Notes: generated by a model not told the origin, from the letters alone. DNA of 64,000 nucleotides from Sphingomonas sp. (GCA_003248865.1 QFPK01000005.1:127863-191862); one strand, 5' to 3'; numbered from the stretch's first letter, positions 8,852 to 18,500 are shown. Translations and numbers: made by a program.

Positions 8852-8872
8852 AGCCCTGCCATAGCTTGGCCG

Positions 8873-9727
8873 TCAGCCGATGCCAAACGTCCATCCTTCG
8901 GTTCGTGCGATGTCGGCTGTCAGTCCCTCGGGTGCCCACCAATGCGCTTCACCCGAAAGCCGCCTCAGGGCCGCCGCCGTCACCAGCGCGTCCGTCTCAT
9001 GGTCGCTCAACGCCCGCACGGCAGGGAATGGCGCACTTCCCAGCGCGGCCAGCGCCACGTCCAGCGAAGCCGCCTCGCGAATCTTCAGCCCGCGCCCGCC
9101 CGCGTGGCGCAGCATCGTCCGGCCATAGATTTCCACCACGGTCCGCCCCGAAGGCGGATCGAATGGCCAGATGCTGAACTGCCCGCGAAGCCGGTGCAGC
9201 ACGCGCATTCCCGCGAAGCTCGCCTTGGCCACCTGCGCGGCCCCCACGCAATCGAACAGCGTCGCCGCCTTGCCCCCGCCCCCGGCGTTGAAGCGCAATT
9301 CGCACTGCCGAAAGCGCATGAACGGCGCCTTCTGCCCATCCGCCGCCCCCATCCAGAAGAAGGGCCGCGCCGCCCCCGTCATGAACACATGCGCGCCATA
9401 ATCCACATCGTCAGACGCCTGATCGACGTGCGTCCAGAAGCCAGGCCCGTCCCCCGCTGTCTCCAGCCCCGGCAGATAAGCCCCCTTGTCCACAAAGGGC
9501 GGCGCGAAGGAAAAATCAAACCCGGCCAACACCCTGCCGGGCAGCCCCTCCAGCCAGTCCGCCACCTCCGCGCGCGCCCATCCCCCGCGCGAGGGCGGCG
9601 GCACCAGCCGGGGCGCTTCAACCCCGGCTTCCGCCACCGCCACGGCGATGCCCTTGTGCCGCGCCCCCTTCGCGCCCGACCAGTCGATGGCAACGAAGCG
9701 GTCGAACTCAGACAGTTGTGGGGGCAT
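8873..9727 (-). CDS. DUF429-like RNase H-fold protein
   Basis: A 284-residue protein. It opens with FDRFVAIDWSGAKG (residues 8-21), the first acidic strand of an RNase H-like fold as found in DUF429-type predicted nucleases. A second conserved piece is LAGFDFSFAPPF near 67-78, where Asp follows Gly-Phe, and a third is LSDHETDALVTAAAL near 241, giving the usual trio of acidic residues. This family is predicted to be nucleases but lacks firm functional data. It overlaps the metalloprotease gene upstream by 20 bases, so the two are probably expressed together. Confidence 0.72.
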   Translation of the reverse strand: MPPQLSEFDRFVAIDWSGAKGARHKGIAVAVAEAGVEAPRLVPPPSRGGWARAEVADWLEGLPGRVLAGFDFSFAPPFVDKGAYLPGLETAGDGPGFWTHVDQASDDVDYGAHVFMTGAARPFFWMGAADGQKAPFMRFRQCELRFNAGGGGKAATLFDCVGAAQVAKASFAGMRVLHRLRGQFSIWPFDPPSGRTVVEIYGRTMLRHAGGRGLKIREAASLDVALAALGSAPFPAVRALSDHETDALVTAAALRRLSGEAHWWAPEGLTADIARTEGWTFGIG

Positions 9728-10826
9728 TCCTTTTCCGCCGAGCCATCAGGCCCACGAACCCAAAGCCCGCGATCAGCATCGCCCAGCTCGAAGGCTCGGG
9801 CACCACGCCGAACATCAGCCGGGTGTTGGCGCGGAAATCGGGGTTCGCCAGCACGTCCAGGGTCAGGTTCCAGCCCAGCGCATCGAACGCCGCCAGATCC
9901 AGCGAGTTCACCACGCCCATCTCGCCCCGGCGGGAGGTCGGATCCATCATGCCCAGCCCCTCCTTCCAGTGCGATGCCTGCTGGCCGTCGCCCCAGTTCA
10001 CCCCGGTGGAGAAATATCCGCCCAGCAGGGCCGTCTCGCCGCCGTCGATGGAGAAGAAGGGGTCACCCCCCATGGACCAGTCCAGCCCGTTCTCGGAATA
10101 GCGGAACAGGTCCATGCCATGGCCGATCCAGTCATAGTTCCAGTTCCGATAGATGTTCGGCGCGAACTGGTCATAATAATCCACGCCCGACGTGAAGCCC
10201 ATGATGTGGCCGATTTCATGGAAGGCGGTGAAGGTGAAATCATAGGCGCCCTTCGAAATGCCGTCCGTCGGGTCGAAATCGAAGTTCAGGTCGGAATTGA
10301 AGTTGATCGACCCGTCCTTGTAGCTGTCCACATACACCAGCCCCAGCGCCTTGCCCTGGGCCCAGGTCACACCATAGATCCAGTTGTTGTAGCTGCCGTC
10401 ATTGTCATAGACGCTGCTGTACGGGTCGGCCCCCAGCCCCAGCGCCGGATCGGTATAGCCCGGCTTCCACATCCCGATGCTGCCGCTGCTGGCATTGGGC
10501 AGGTGCGCAACCGCGGTCGCATCCAGCGAAGAGGACGCCACGCTGCCCATGGCGTTGATGATGGTGCCGACATTGTCGGTGTAGTAATAGTTGCTGGTGC
10601 CCCCGATCGGCCCGTTCACGCCCTGCGAATAGAAGCTCACGTCGATCCTCAGCGTGGTGTCGGTCGTGATCAGCGATTCCCAGAAATCGGCGGCCTTGCG
10701 GAAGCTGTTGTAGGCGGCGGTGTCTTCCGCCAGCCCGCCCTGATCGAACAGGTCGATCTTCAGCGCGAACGCCGGCTGCGCGGCGAGAGTGGACGCCAGA
10801 ACGGCGGCGAGAATCCGAGCTTTCAT
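9708..10826 (-). CDS. Secreted zinc metalloprotease with PEPxxWA-CTERM anchor
   Basis: A 372-residue protein. Residues 1-21 are a Sec signal peptide (MKARILAAVLASTLAAQPAFA). The active-site motif FHEIGHIMGF (HExxH with a following Gly) lies near 208-217 and resembles the NF038122 metalloprotease family of PEP-CTERM proteins. The C-terminus reads VPEPSSWAMLIAGFGFVGL then an Arg/Lys cluster, the PEPxxWA variant of the exosortase/archaeosortase sorting tail: PEP motif, hydrophobic helix, basic end. The protein should be exported and processed at this tail by an exosortase encoded elsewhere. The start has a GGGGG ribosome binding site 8 bases upstream. Confidence 0.88.
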   Translation of the reverse strand: MKARILAAVLASTLAAQPAFALKIDLFDQGGLAEDTAAYNSFRKAADFWESLITTDTTLRIDVSFYSQGVNGPIGGTSNYYYTDNVGTIINAMGSVASSSLDATAVAHLPNASSGSIGMWKPGYTDPALGLGADPYSSVYDNDGSYNNWIYGVTWAQGKALGLVYVDSYKDGSINFNSDLNFDFDPTDGISKGAYDFTFTAFHEIGHIMGFTSGVDYYDQFAPNIYRNWNYDWIGHGMDLFRYSENGLDWSMGGDPFFSIDGGETALLGGYFSTGVNWGDGQQASHWKEGLGMMDPTSRRGEMGVVNSLDLAAFDALGWNLTLDVLANPDFRANTRLMFGVVPEPSSWAMLIAGFGFVGLMARRKRNAPTTV

Positions 10827-10894
10827 ATTACCCCCTGATTAGTTGCCCGCTCTCAGTTCAGGCCTCGGGGCGGCGGAAGTCAACGGGATTAAGG

Positions 10895-11218
10895 TTAACG
10901 CTTGGCGCTGGGCACCCGCCGCGCCCAGGCTTCCGCCAGCAAGGGCGCCAACTCATCGGCCGGCAGCGCCTCATAGCGCACCAGCACGCTGGGCCAGCCG
11001 ACATAATGCGGCGTCTGGAAGAACAGGTTGGGCTCCATCTCCATCAGCAGCGCCACCCGCTCCACATCCAGCATCAGCACGAAATGGTCATCCGTCCGCC
11101 CCGTGCAGGCGATCAGCTTGCTCTTCACCTTCAACGCCGGGCGGCCATAGCTGGTCGCTTCCTCCACGCCCCTCAGTTGCGCGGCAGCTTGTGTCACGGC
11201 GGTCCAATCAACCGCCAT
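10895..11218 (-). CDS. MmcQ/YjbR-family protein
   Basis: A 107-residue protein beginning MAVDWTAVTQAAAQLRGVEE, with TSYGRPALKVKSKLIACTGR near 23 and the terminal WPSVLVRYEALPADELAPLL. These match the double-wing YjbR/CyaY-like fold, often called MmcQ; DNA binding has been proposed for the family but the biochemical role is unknown. The ATG at 11218 is preferred because the fold starts there. Its start overlaps the end of the lipoprotein gene by 11 bases. Confidence 0.82.
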   Translation of the reverse strand: MAVDWTAVTQAAAQLRGVEEATSYGRPALKVKSKLIACTGRTDDHFVLMLDVERVALLMEMEPNLFFQTPHYVGWPSVLVRYEALPADELAPLLAEAWARRVPSAKR

Positions 11219-11888
11219 GTTCAGGTTTCTCGCACGGCTCCGGCCTGTCCCGGAACAGCGTCCACTTGCCCTTGCGTTCGACGATCCAGCCAGCCTGCCG
11301 ACGGCCCTCTTCAGCGGCGTCGTTCGAGTCCGTAAAGGCAACGCAGCCGTCATTCACCCAGCCCGAAATCGTCGCCCAAAACAGCCGATCCTCGCGAAAC
11401 AGGGTTTTGCCGTTCCGTATGTCGATAACGGCAATTCCGGGATACATCGGCTCGTTCACTTCAGAATAGTTCGCGACGGCGGCAACGGGACGCGTCCGCG
11501 CCACAACCGGCGGAGCTTCGACATCGATTTCTTTCCGGCCGCCCTTGATGTCGATCAGATAATAAGACCCGGGCATTTCCCCATGGCTGAACTCAAGTCC
11601 CAGAAAGCGCCCCTGATAAAGGCCATGAACGCGCGTGCGCTTGCAGGTGTCAAAGCCCTCGCATTCACCGGCATCCACATATCGAAAGGCGCGATTGCCC
11701 GTCAGGACGACAAGCTCCGGGCCGCTTCGAACCACCGTTCCCTCTGGCAGCGTTGCCATCACGGTCTGGTTGTCCGGCTTGTCAGCAAGATCTTTGGCGA
11801 CAGCCGGAAGCAGAGTGGATGCGGTCGGATCCAATGTCGGCGAGCAGGCCGCGAGGAAGAGAGAGATGCTAGGAAGAGCGGCGCGCAT
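11208..11888 (-). CDS. Hypothetical lipoprotein
   Basis: A 226-residue protein with a short N-terminal hydrophobic segment ending in a lipobox-like LAAC at residues 12-15 (MRAALPSISLFLAACSP), so it is probably lipidated and membrane-attached. The rest contains four cysteines beyond the lipobox (GECEGFDTC, DGCVAF and CEKP near the end) and no recognised domain. Base composition is somewhat less GC-rich than the neighbours. It overlaps rarA at its 5' end by 20 bases and the YjbR gene at its 3' end, so it is transcribed with rarA. Confidence 0.7.
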   Translation of the reverse strand: MRAALPSISLFLAACSPTLDPTASTLLPAVAKDLADKPDNQTVMATLPEGTVVRSGPELVVLTGNRAFRYVDAGECEGFDTCKRTRVHGLYQGRFLGLEFSHGEMPGSYYLIDIKGGRKEIDVEAPPVVARTRPVAAVANYSEVNEPMYPGIAVIDIRNGKTLFREDRLFWATISGWVNDGCVAFTDSNDAAEEGRRQAGWIVERKGKWTLFRDRPEPCEKPEHGG

Positions 11889-13161
11889 TCCGCAATTCCT
11901 CCCAGAACGCCAGCCGCTCGGAAATGCGCTTCTCCATCCCCCGCTCCGTCGGCCGGTAGAAACTCTGCCGCCCCAGCCGGTCGGGCCAGTAATTGTCGCC
12001 CGAAAAGCCATGCTCCGTATCATGGTCATAGGCATAGCCCGCGCCATGCCCCAGTTCCTTCATCAGTTTCGTGGGCGCATTCACGATGTTCTTCGGCGGC
12101 GGCAGGCTGCCGCTCTCCCGCGCGGTCTTGAAGGCCGCCTTCTGCGCCACATAGGCCGAATTGGATTTGGGCGCGGTCGCCAGATACAGGCAGGCATGCG
12201 CGATCGCCAGCTCACCCTCGGGCGAGCCGAGAAAGTCGTAAGCGTCTTTCGCCGCCAGCGTCACCGTCAGCGCATTGCTGTCCGCCAGCCCGACATCCTC
12301 GCTCGCGAACCGCACCAGCCGCCGCAGCACATACAGCGGCGCTTCCCCCGCCACCAGCATCCGCGCCAGCCAGTACAATGCCGCATCCGGGTCAGACCCG
12401 CGCAGGGATTTGTGCAGGGCAGAGATCAGGTCATAATGCCCGTCCCGGTCCTTGTCATACACCGGCACCCGCCGCTGCAGCACGTCTGCCATCGCCTTGC
12501 GGTCCAGCGGCGCCGTCAGCCCCAGCCCCAGCAGAGTCTCCGCCTGCCCCAGCAGGAAACGGCCGTCCCCGTCGGCGCCCGCCACCAGCGCCCCACGCGC
12601 ATCCGCCGTCAGCGGCAGCGGCTCCTCCGCATTCGCCTCCGCCCGCGCCAGCAACGCCTCCAGGGCCGCCTCGTCCAGCCGCTCCAGCACCAGCACCTGC
12701 GCCCGGCTGAGGATGGCGGCGTTCAGTTCGAAGCTGGGGTTCTCCGTCGTCGCCCCCACCAGCGTGATGGTGCCATCCTCCATCGGCGCCAGAAAGCCAT
12801 CCTGCTGGCTGCGGTTGAAGCGATGAATCTCGTCCACGAACAGCAGGGTGCGCGTGCCCGCCACCCGCGCCGCCGCGAAAATCGCCTTCAGGTCCGCCGT
12901 GGACGTCATCACCGCCGACACGCCGACAAAGCGATAGCCGGTCGCCTCTGCCAGCAGGCGCGCGATGGTGGTTTTCCCCGTGCCCGGCGGCCCCCACAGG
13001 ATCAGGTTGGGCAGCCTTCCGGCCGCCACCATCCGTGTCAGCGCCCCTTCCGGCCCCAGCAGATGCTGCTGCCCCACTACCTCGTCCAGGCTGTGCGGGC
13101 GCAGCCGCTCGGCCAGCGGGGCGCGGGTTTCATCGGCGGCGGAAGCGAACAGGTCGGCCAT
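11869..13161 (-). CDS. rarA: Replication-associated recombination protein A (RarA/MgsA)
   Basis: A 430-residue AAA+ clamp-loader-like ATPase that acts at stalled replication forks. It starts with LFASAADETRAPLAERLRP, then SLDEVVGQQHLLG near 28. Walker A is GPPGTGKTT near residue 58, Walker B with the RarA-specific extension is LFVDEIHRFNRSQQD near 107, and sensor 1 is GATTENPSFELN near 136. The C-terminal tetramerisation domain ends with PDRLGRQSFYRPTERG and the basic EKRISERL. Length and order are normal for the family. It is transcribed away from the GH19 gene across a 72-base gap. Confidence 0.95.
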   Translation of the reverse strand: MADLFASAADETRAPLAERLRPHSLDEVVGQQHLLGPEGALTRMVAAGRLPNLILWGPPGTGKTTIARLLAEATGYRFVGVSAVMTSTADLKAIFAAARVAGTRTLLFVDEIHRFNRSQQDGFLAPMEDGTITLVGATTENPSFELNAAILSRAQVLVLERLDEAALEALLARAEANAEEPLPLTADARGALVAGADGDGRFLLGQAETLLGLGLTAPLDRKAMADVLQRRVPVYDKDRDGHYDLISALHKSLRGSDPDAALYWLARMLVAGEAPLYVLRRLVRFASEDVGLADSNALTVTLAAKDAYDFLGSPEGELAIAHACLYLATAPKSNSAYVAQKAAFKTARESGSLPPPKNIVNAPTKLMKELGHGAGYAYDHDTEHGFSGDNYWPDRLGRQSFYRPTERGMEKRISERLAFWEELRNARRSS

Positions 13162-13233
13162 GCGGCTGTCCTACACCGGCCGGGCCGGGGTAGAAAGCGC
13201 CGGGGTCGGCGATATCCGGGCAGGGGAAGCAGA

Positions 13234-13854
13234 TTGTCACCATCCGTCGAACAACTTGTCGCGGCCGGGATCGGGCCGACAGCCACGCGCCGCTTCCAGC
13301 CGGTGCTGGCAGGCGCACTCGCCCGCTTCGGCATCGAGACCCCGCGCCGCGTCGCGGCCTTCCTGGCGCAATGCCATGTCGAATCCGCCGGCTTCACCGC
13401 GCTGGAGGAAAATCTGATGTATTCCAGCGCCGCGCGCCTCACCCAGGTCTGGCCCAGCCGCTTCCCGAACGCGGGCGCCGCCACCCCCTTCGTGCGCAAC
13501 CCGCAGCGCCTCGCCAACCTCGTCTATGCCAACCGCAACGGCAATGGGGCGCCGGAATCGGGGGACGGCTGGCGCTATCGCGGCCGGGGGCTGAAGCAGC
13601 TCACCGGCCGCGCCAACTACAGCAATGCCGCGCGCGCCACCGGCCGCCCCTATGTCGAAAACCCCGCGCTGGTGCAGGAACCCGACGACGCCGTCCTGAC
13701 GGCCGCCTGGTTCTGGCAGGCCAAGGGCTGCAACGAACTGGCCGACCGCTGGGACATCGACAGCATCACCCGCCGCGTGAACGGCCCCGCCATGCTGCAG
13801 GCCGCCCAGCGCCGCCGCCGGTCAACCGAGATGCTGCGGGTGCTGGCGGGCTGA
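13234..13854 (+). CDS. Glycoside hydrolase family 19 (chitinase/endolysin-like)
   Basis: A 206-residue protein. The start is a TTG at 13234 preceded by AGGGGAAG at a good distance; no ATG fits the family N-terminus. The fold is the lysozyme-like GH19 type: FLAQCHVESAGFTALEENL carries the first catalytic Glu near residue 50, and the YRGRGLKQLTGRANY stretch near 111 is the hallmark of GH19 endolysins. It should cleave peptidoglycan or chitin glycan chains. No signal peptide, holin or phage genes are visible nearby, so it is an orphan, perhaps domesticated from a prophage or used in cell-wall remodelling or killing. Confidence 0.87.
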   Translation: MSPSVEQLVAAGIGPTATRRFQPVLAGALARFGIETPRRVAAFLAQCHVESAGFTALEENLMYSSAARLTQVWPSRFPNAGAATPFVRNPQRLANLVYANRNGNGAPESGDGWRYRGRGLKQLTGRANYSNAARATGRPYVENPALVQEPDDAVLTAAWFWQAKGCNELADRWDIDSITRRVNGPAMLQAAQRRRRSTEMLRVLAG

Positions 13855-13862
13855 ACGGAGGG

Positions 13863-14242
13863 GGGAGTTTTTTGCCTCCGGCGGGGCCAAGGAAATGATT
13901 TCCCTGCACCCTCTGAGTTGGCGTTGCGCTCCCACTTCGAACTGGTGGGTGTGAACAGATTCGATTGCCTGCGGCGCTCCGCCCGCTCTCCACCCCGCTC
14001 AGGCTGAGCTTGTCGAAGCCCCCGACGCAAAAGCGCAATGGCTGAGTCCGGGCATCACACCCCATGGGGCTTCGACAAGCTCAGCCTGAGCGGGTGGAGG
14101 GGCAGTAAGGCAACACCCATAGCGCCGCAGGCAATCCAGCCCACCGACAGCACAACCTCTGGGCTCTCCCACCAATTATGTGGGTGCAGGGAATTCAATT
14201 CCCTGCCGGGTTCCAACCATGTTCGGGCGGCAGAGCCCTTGG
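13863..14242 (+). repeat. Composite hairpin repeat element, copy 1
   Basis: This gap without genes holds a structured element. It begins with a T-run and GCCTCCGGCGGGG, then an imperfect hairpin GGAAATGATTTCC (13891-13903), then GATTGCCTGCGGCGC (13963-13977). The exact reverse complement of that 15-mer occurs at 14122-14136. The right end has a perfect hairpin of 10-base arms around one base (14186-14206), followed by GCAGAGCCCTTGGC. The same arrangement is found at 26749-26977, with partial copies at 57226-57357 and 62509-62553. A different inverted repeat is nested in the middle of this copy. Confidence 0.75.
13995..14093. repeat. Nested 28-bp inverted repeat (TTCGACAAGCTCAG type)
   Basis: Two perfect 28-base inverted arms occupy 13995-14022 and 14066-14093, separated by 43 bases. 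The arm contains GGCTTCGACAAGCTCAGCCT and is itself partly palindromic. This motif is a well-known abundant intergenic repeat of sphingomonads, often placed tail-to-tail as here and able to form a long stem in RNA. It lies between the GH19 gene and the 3' end of cobS, which converge, so it may act as a bidirectional terminator. Confidence 0.8.
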
Positions 14243-14256
14243 CCTGTACCTGACCC

Positions 14257-15258
14257 CTACTTCCGCGCCCGGCTCACCACGCTCTCCGGCAGGTCCTCGC
14301 CGAACACGCGCTGATAATATTCCGCCACGATCCCGCGTTCGGATTCGTCGCAGCGGTTCAGGAAGCTGGTGCGGAAGGCGAAGCCGACATTTTTGAAGAT
14401 GTCGGCGTTCTGCGCCCAGGTGATCACGGTGCGCGGGCTCATCACGGTGGAGATGTCGCCGGCGATGAAGCCTTGCCGCGTCATGTCGGCCACCTTCACC
14501 ATGGCTGCGATCACCTTGGGGTCGGTGTGCGGGCTCTTGGCGTGCACGATCGCGGTTTCGGTGTCGTTGGGCAGATAGTTCAGCGTGGTCACGATGGACC
14601 AGCGGTCCATCTGGCCCTGATTGATCTGCTGGGTGCCGTGATACAGGCCGGATGTATCGCCCAGGCCCACGGTGTTGGCGGTGGCGAATAGGCGGAACCA
14701 TTTGTTCGGGCGGATCACCCGGTTCTGGTCCAGCAAGGTCAGCTTGCCTTCCACTTCCAGCACGCGCTGGATCACGAACATCACGTCCGGTCGGCCGGCG
14801 TCATATTCGTCGAACACCAGTGCTGTCGGCGTCTGCAGCGCCCATGGCAGCAGGCCTTCGCGGAACTCCGTCACCTGCTTGCCGTCGCGCAGCACGATGG
14901 CGTCCTTGCCCACCAGATCGATACGGCTGATGTGGCTGTCCAGGTTGATGCGGATGCAGGGCCAGTTCAGCCGCGCCGCCACCTGCTCGATATGGGTGGA
15001 TTTGCCGGTGCCGTGATAGCCCTGCACCATCACCCGCCGGTTGAAGGCGAAGCCCGCCAGGATCGCCAGCGTGGTGTCGGGATCGAACACATAGGTCGGG
15101 TCCAGATCGGGCACGCGCTCATCAGCCTTGCTGAACGCGGGGATCTTCATGTCGATGTCCACGCCGAACACCTCGCGCGCATCCACCTCGGTGTCGGGTG
15201 CATCCATCAGGGTGGGGGCGTGGCGGTCGGTGTCAGAGGCGAGGTTCAGGCTGGTCAT
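14257..15258 (-). CDS. cobS: CobS-type AAA+ ATPase (cobaltochelatase subunit family)
   Basis: A 333-residue MoxR-like AAA+ protein. It starts at the ATG at 15258 (MTSLNLASDTDRHAP), since the CobS N-terminal signature with VFGVDIDMKIPAFSKADERV follows directly. Walker A is GYHGTGKST at about 80-88, followed by INLDSHISRIDLVGKDAIVL; Walker B is LVFDEYDAGRPDVMF near 141, and sensor 1 is FATANTVGLGDTSG. In B12 synthesis CobS and CobT drive cobalt insertion by CobN. No cobN or other cobalamin gene lies nearby, and many alphaproteobacteria keep CobS/CobT without that pathway, so the client may differ. cobT lies 12 kb away at 27106. Confidence 0.92.
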   Translation of the reverse strand: MTSLNLASDTDRHAPTLMDAPDTEVDAREVFGVDIDMKIPAFSKADERVPDLDPTYVFDPDTTLAILAGFAFNRRVMVQGYHGTGKSTHIEQVAARLNWPCIRINLDSHISRIDLVGKDAIVLRDGKQVTEFREGLLPWALQTPTALVFDEYDAGRPDVMFVIQRVLEVEGKLTLLDQNRVIRPNKWFRLFATANTVGLGDTSGLYHGTQQINQGQMDRWSIVTTLNYLPNDTETAIVHAKSPHTDPKVIAAMVKVADMTRQGFIAGDISTVMSPRTVITWAQNADIFKNVGFAFRTSFLNRCDESERGIVAEYYQRVFGEDLPESVVSRARK

Positions 15259-15565
15259 GGCGCGCAGCGTTGCCGCCCCCGCGCCCAAATCGCAAGGCCC
15301 GAATCTGAGGGGGCGAAGCGGCGGAGACCCTGCCGGGAAAGCGGTTAACAAGCGGTAGAGCTGCCGTTTCGTCAAAATGATGTCGGAAAAATACAATCGT
15401 TAACAGGTGGAATAGGCATAAGGTCGCTTTGCAGACAAACTTCGCCGTGCTGACAGTCACGGGTTCTGCACGGGGCAGTTGAGTTTCATTCATATTCACT
15501 GACGGCGGAAGTTCCGGCGGAGGATGCCGGACTGTTGTCTGCTGCCGTCCAGCTTGGGGGTTGGT
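15259..15565. other. Divergent upstream region of cobS and the autotransporter
   Basis: About 300 bases with no convincing gene between two divergent starts. A locally AT-rich patch around 15365-15425 (with AAAATGATGTCGG, AAAAATACAATCG and two GTTAACA copies at about 15343 and 15400) probably holds the promoters. No clear operator, riboswitch or RNA gene was recognised. Confidence 0.5.
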
Positions 15566-18500
15566 ATGAAAAGGTTGAAATCTACAACGGCCATTCTGGC
15601 CGTGGCCACTGCACTTGCCTGTTCTGGCACGGCGTCGGCCAATACGCTCTATTTTCAAATGAACCCGAACTATCAAGGCCTAGGGCAGCGACAGGTCTTC
15701 ATTTTCGGACAGGCCAATTCAACGGGAACGGTTACCGGCGGGAACGGCTTTTCGCAGGACTTCGATCTCGGTTCCGAAGGCTTCGCCATCATCACCTTGC
15801 CGAACGCGGACGAGCTGACGGCGAACGTCGTGCAGAGCCTCGGTTTTCGCGTGTCCTCAGAAGCGGCGGTCAGCGGCTACTTCCTCAGCCGCCAGTCGGC
15901 GACCACCGACATGACCTACCTGATCGACGGGGAGCGGCTCGGCACCAACTATGTCGTCGCCGGCTACCAGAACATCTATCCCGACCAGATGTCGGTACAG
16001 GCCACGCAGGACGGCACCGTCGTCACCTTCACGCCGAAGAACAGCACCGCATTCCAGGTCACGCTGAACGCCGGCGAGACCTACATGTATCAGGCGAGCA
16101 CCAACTTGTCCGGCAGCAGCATCGTCGCCGACAAGCCCATCGCCGTCTTCTCCGGCAACCAGTGCACCAACATTCCCACGGGCGTCAGCGCCTGCGACCA
16201 CATCGTGGAGCAGATGCCGTCGGTTGACCAATTGTCGTCCAGCTACCTGCTGGCACAGACGCCGCGCACGGGCACGCTCGGCAACGTGATGCGCGTGATC
16301 GCAACCGAGGATAACACCGAGGTCCGCGTGAACGGGGCCGTGGTGGCCACACTGGCCGCCAAGGGAGATTATTATGAAGGCCGGGTCGCCGGCGGGGTCG
16401 AACTGGTCGCCTCTGCACCGGTTCTGGTCGCGCAGTATCTGATCGGGCAGGGGCAGGCCGGGGTCAACACCGACCCTGCGATGACCATCGTTCCCGGTTC
16501 CGACCAGTGGTTGAAAAGCTATGTCTTCGCCACGCCGTCGGGCACTGCGAACTTCCCGACCGACTTCGTCTCGATCGTGATCCAGACCTCGTCGCTCGGC
16601 AGCCTCACCATCGACGGCGCGGTGGCGGACGGCACGCTATTCAACCCGCTGGGCTCCACGCTCTACAGCTACGGCAACATCGACGTGTCGGCCTACAGCG
16701 GACCGTTCAGCATTTCGGCCGACACGCCCTTCCAGCTGCTGCTCTCGGGCTTTGACAGCTATGACAGCTACTTCACCTATGGCGGCGCCGCCTTCGCGCC
16801 GGGCGCTTCTCCGCCGCCCGACCCGGTGGATCCGCCGCCGCCCGGAATCGACGTCTATTGGGACGGCGACGGCGCGGGCAGCGCGGACAACGGCAACGTC
16901 GATGGCGGCAGCGGCATCCTCACCGCAGACAGCGTGAACCTCACGCTCGAAAATGGCGCCACCAACAATGTGCTGCCTGAAAGCGCGACGGTCATTTTCG
17001 AAGGTACGCCGGGCACCGTCACCATTGATGATGTCGATGGCCCCCTGTCGTTCGCCGGGCTCCGGTTCGGAGTCGATGGCTATGTGCTGACCGGGGATAA
17101 CTTTGCCCTCGCCGCAGAGGGAACGCCGGTCATCAACGTCGCAGGCGAAGTGGGCGAAGGCGGTACCACCGCCTATGTGGCCACTATCCAGAATGTGATC
17201 ACCGGCACGCAGGGTTTCGCCAAGACCGGCATCGGAACCCTCGTTCTCTCTGGGCTCAACACCTACAGCGGCGGCACCAATGTCCAGCAGGGCACGGTGA
17301 TCGGCAATTCCACCACCTTCGGCACCGGCAGCGTCAACGTATCGTCTGGCGCCACAGTCATCTTCAACCAGACAACGGCGGGAAGTTTCTCGCAGGGGCT
17401 CGGTGGTGCGGGCAACTTCGTGAAGGCAGGTGCAGCGGCCCTGATCCTGGGTGGCGCCAACAGTTTCAGCGGCTCGGCGCTGGTGCAGCAGGGGCTGTTG
17501 CAGGTCAGCGGTTTCGTCGGCGGTGGCAGCTTCAGCGTGGCATCGGGCGGCATCCTGGGCGGCACGGGCACCGTGGGCTCCACGGTTGTGCAGTCCGGCG
17601 GTCGCGTGGCGCCGGGCGCGTCGATCGGCACGCTCACAGTGTCCGGCAATTTCACCCAGTCCACCGGCTCTTTCTACGATGTGGAACTGAACTCCCTCGG
17701 GGTGTCCGACCTGCTCGACATCAGCGGTACGGCCACCATCGAACCCGGCGCGACGCTCACCGTCACCAAGCTGGACACGGCGCAGACGCTGCTCGGCACC
17801 TCCTATCTGGTGCTGACTGCGGATGGCGGTCGCACCGGCACCTACAGCAACATCACCGGGAACACGCGGGTCTCGGCTTTCATCAACCTGGTGCCGGTCT
17901 ACACTGCGACTGATGTCTGGCTCACCGCCAGCAAGACCCGCGCCTTCGCGGCCGCGGGCCTCACGCCCAACCAGATCGCTGCTGCCGGCGGGGCGGACCA
18001 TGCCGGCAACGGCGCGCTCTACAATGCGATCCTCTACCTGCAGACGGATGCCGAAGCGCAAGCCGCCTTCGACTCCATCTCGGGTGAGATCCACGCCTCC
18101 CTGCGCGGCATCACGCTGGAAGACAGCCGCTTCGTCCGTGAGGCGATGATCAACCGCACCGTCGGAGAGCGAGAGCCCTCCAAGGCGCTGTGGATCCATG
18201 GCTATGGCAGCTGGGCGTCGATCAGCAACGACGGCAACGCCGCGCAGCTGAAGCGCGACATCGGCGGTTTCTTCCTCGGCGGCGAAATGGTCAGCGACAG
18301 CGGGCTGATCGTGGGTGCCGTCACCGGCTATGGCAAGGGTGATGTGCAGGTCGATGGCCGGCTGTCGTCGGCCGATACGTCCGATGCCTATCTGGGCGGC
18401 TATGTCGGCTACAACGCCTTCGGCTTCAATGCCCGGGCGGGCCTCGCCTATCAGTGGCGCGATGTGAAGACGACGCGGCAGGTGGGTTTCACCGGCTTCA

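Noticed and set aside
8849..8872. Fluoride riboswitch before crcB
   Set aside because: Only 21 bases separate crcB from the upstream gene, too short for the riboswitch fold.
13863..14242. CRISPR-like repeat-spacer pattern
   Set aside because: The repeats are inverted and paired, not regularly spaced direct copies, and no cas genes are present.
15524..15565. Longer N-terminus for the autotransporter
   Set aside because: The added 14 residues precede a complete signal peptide; MKRLKSTTAILAVATALACS is the natural start.
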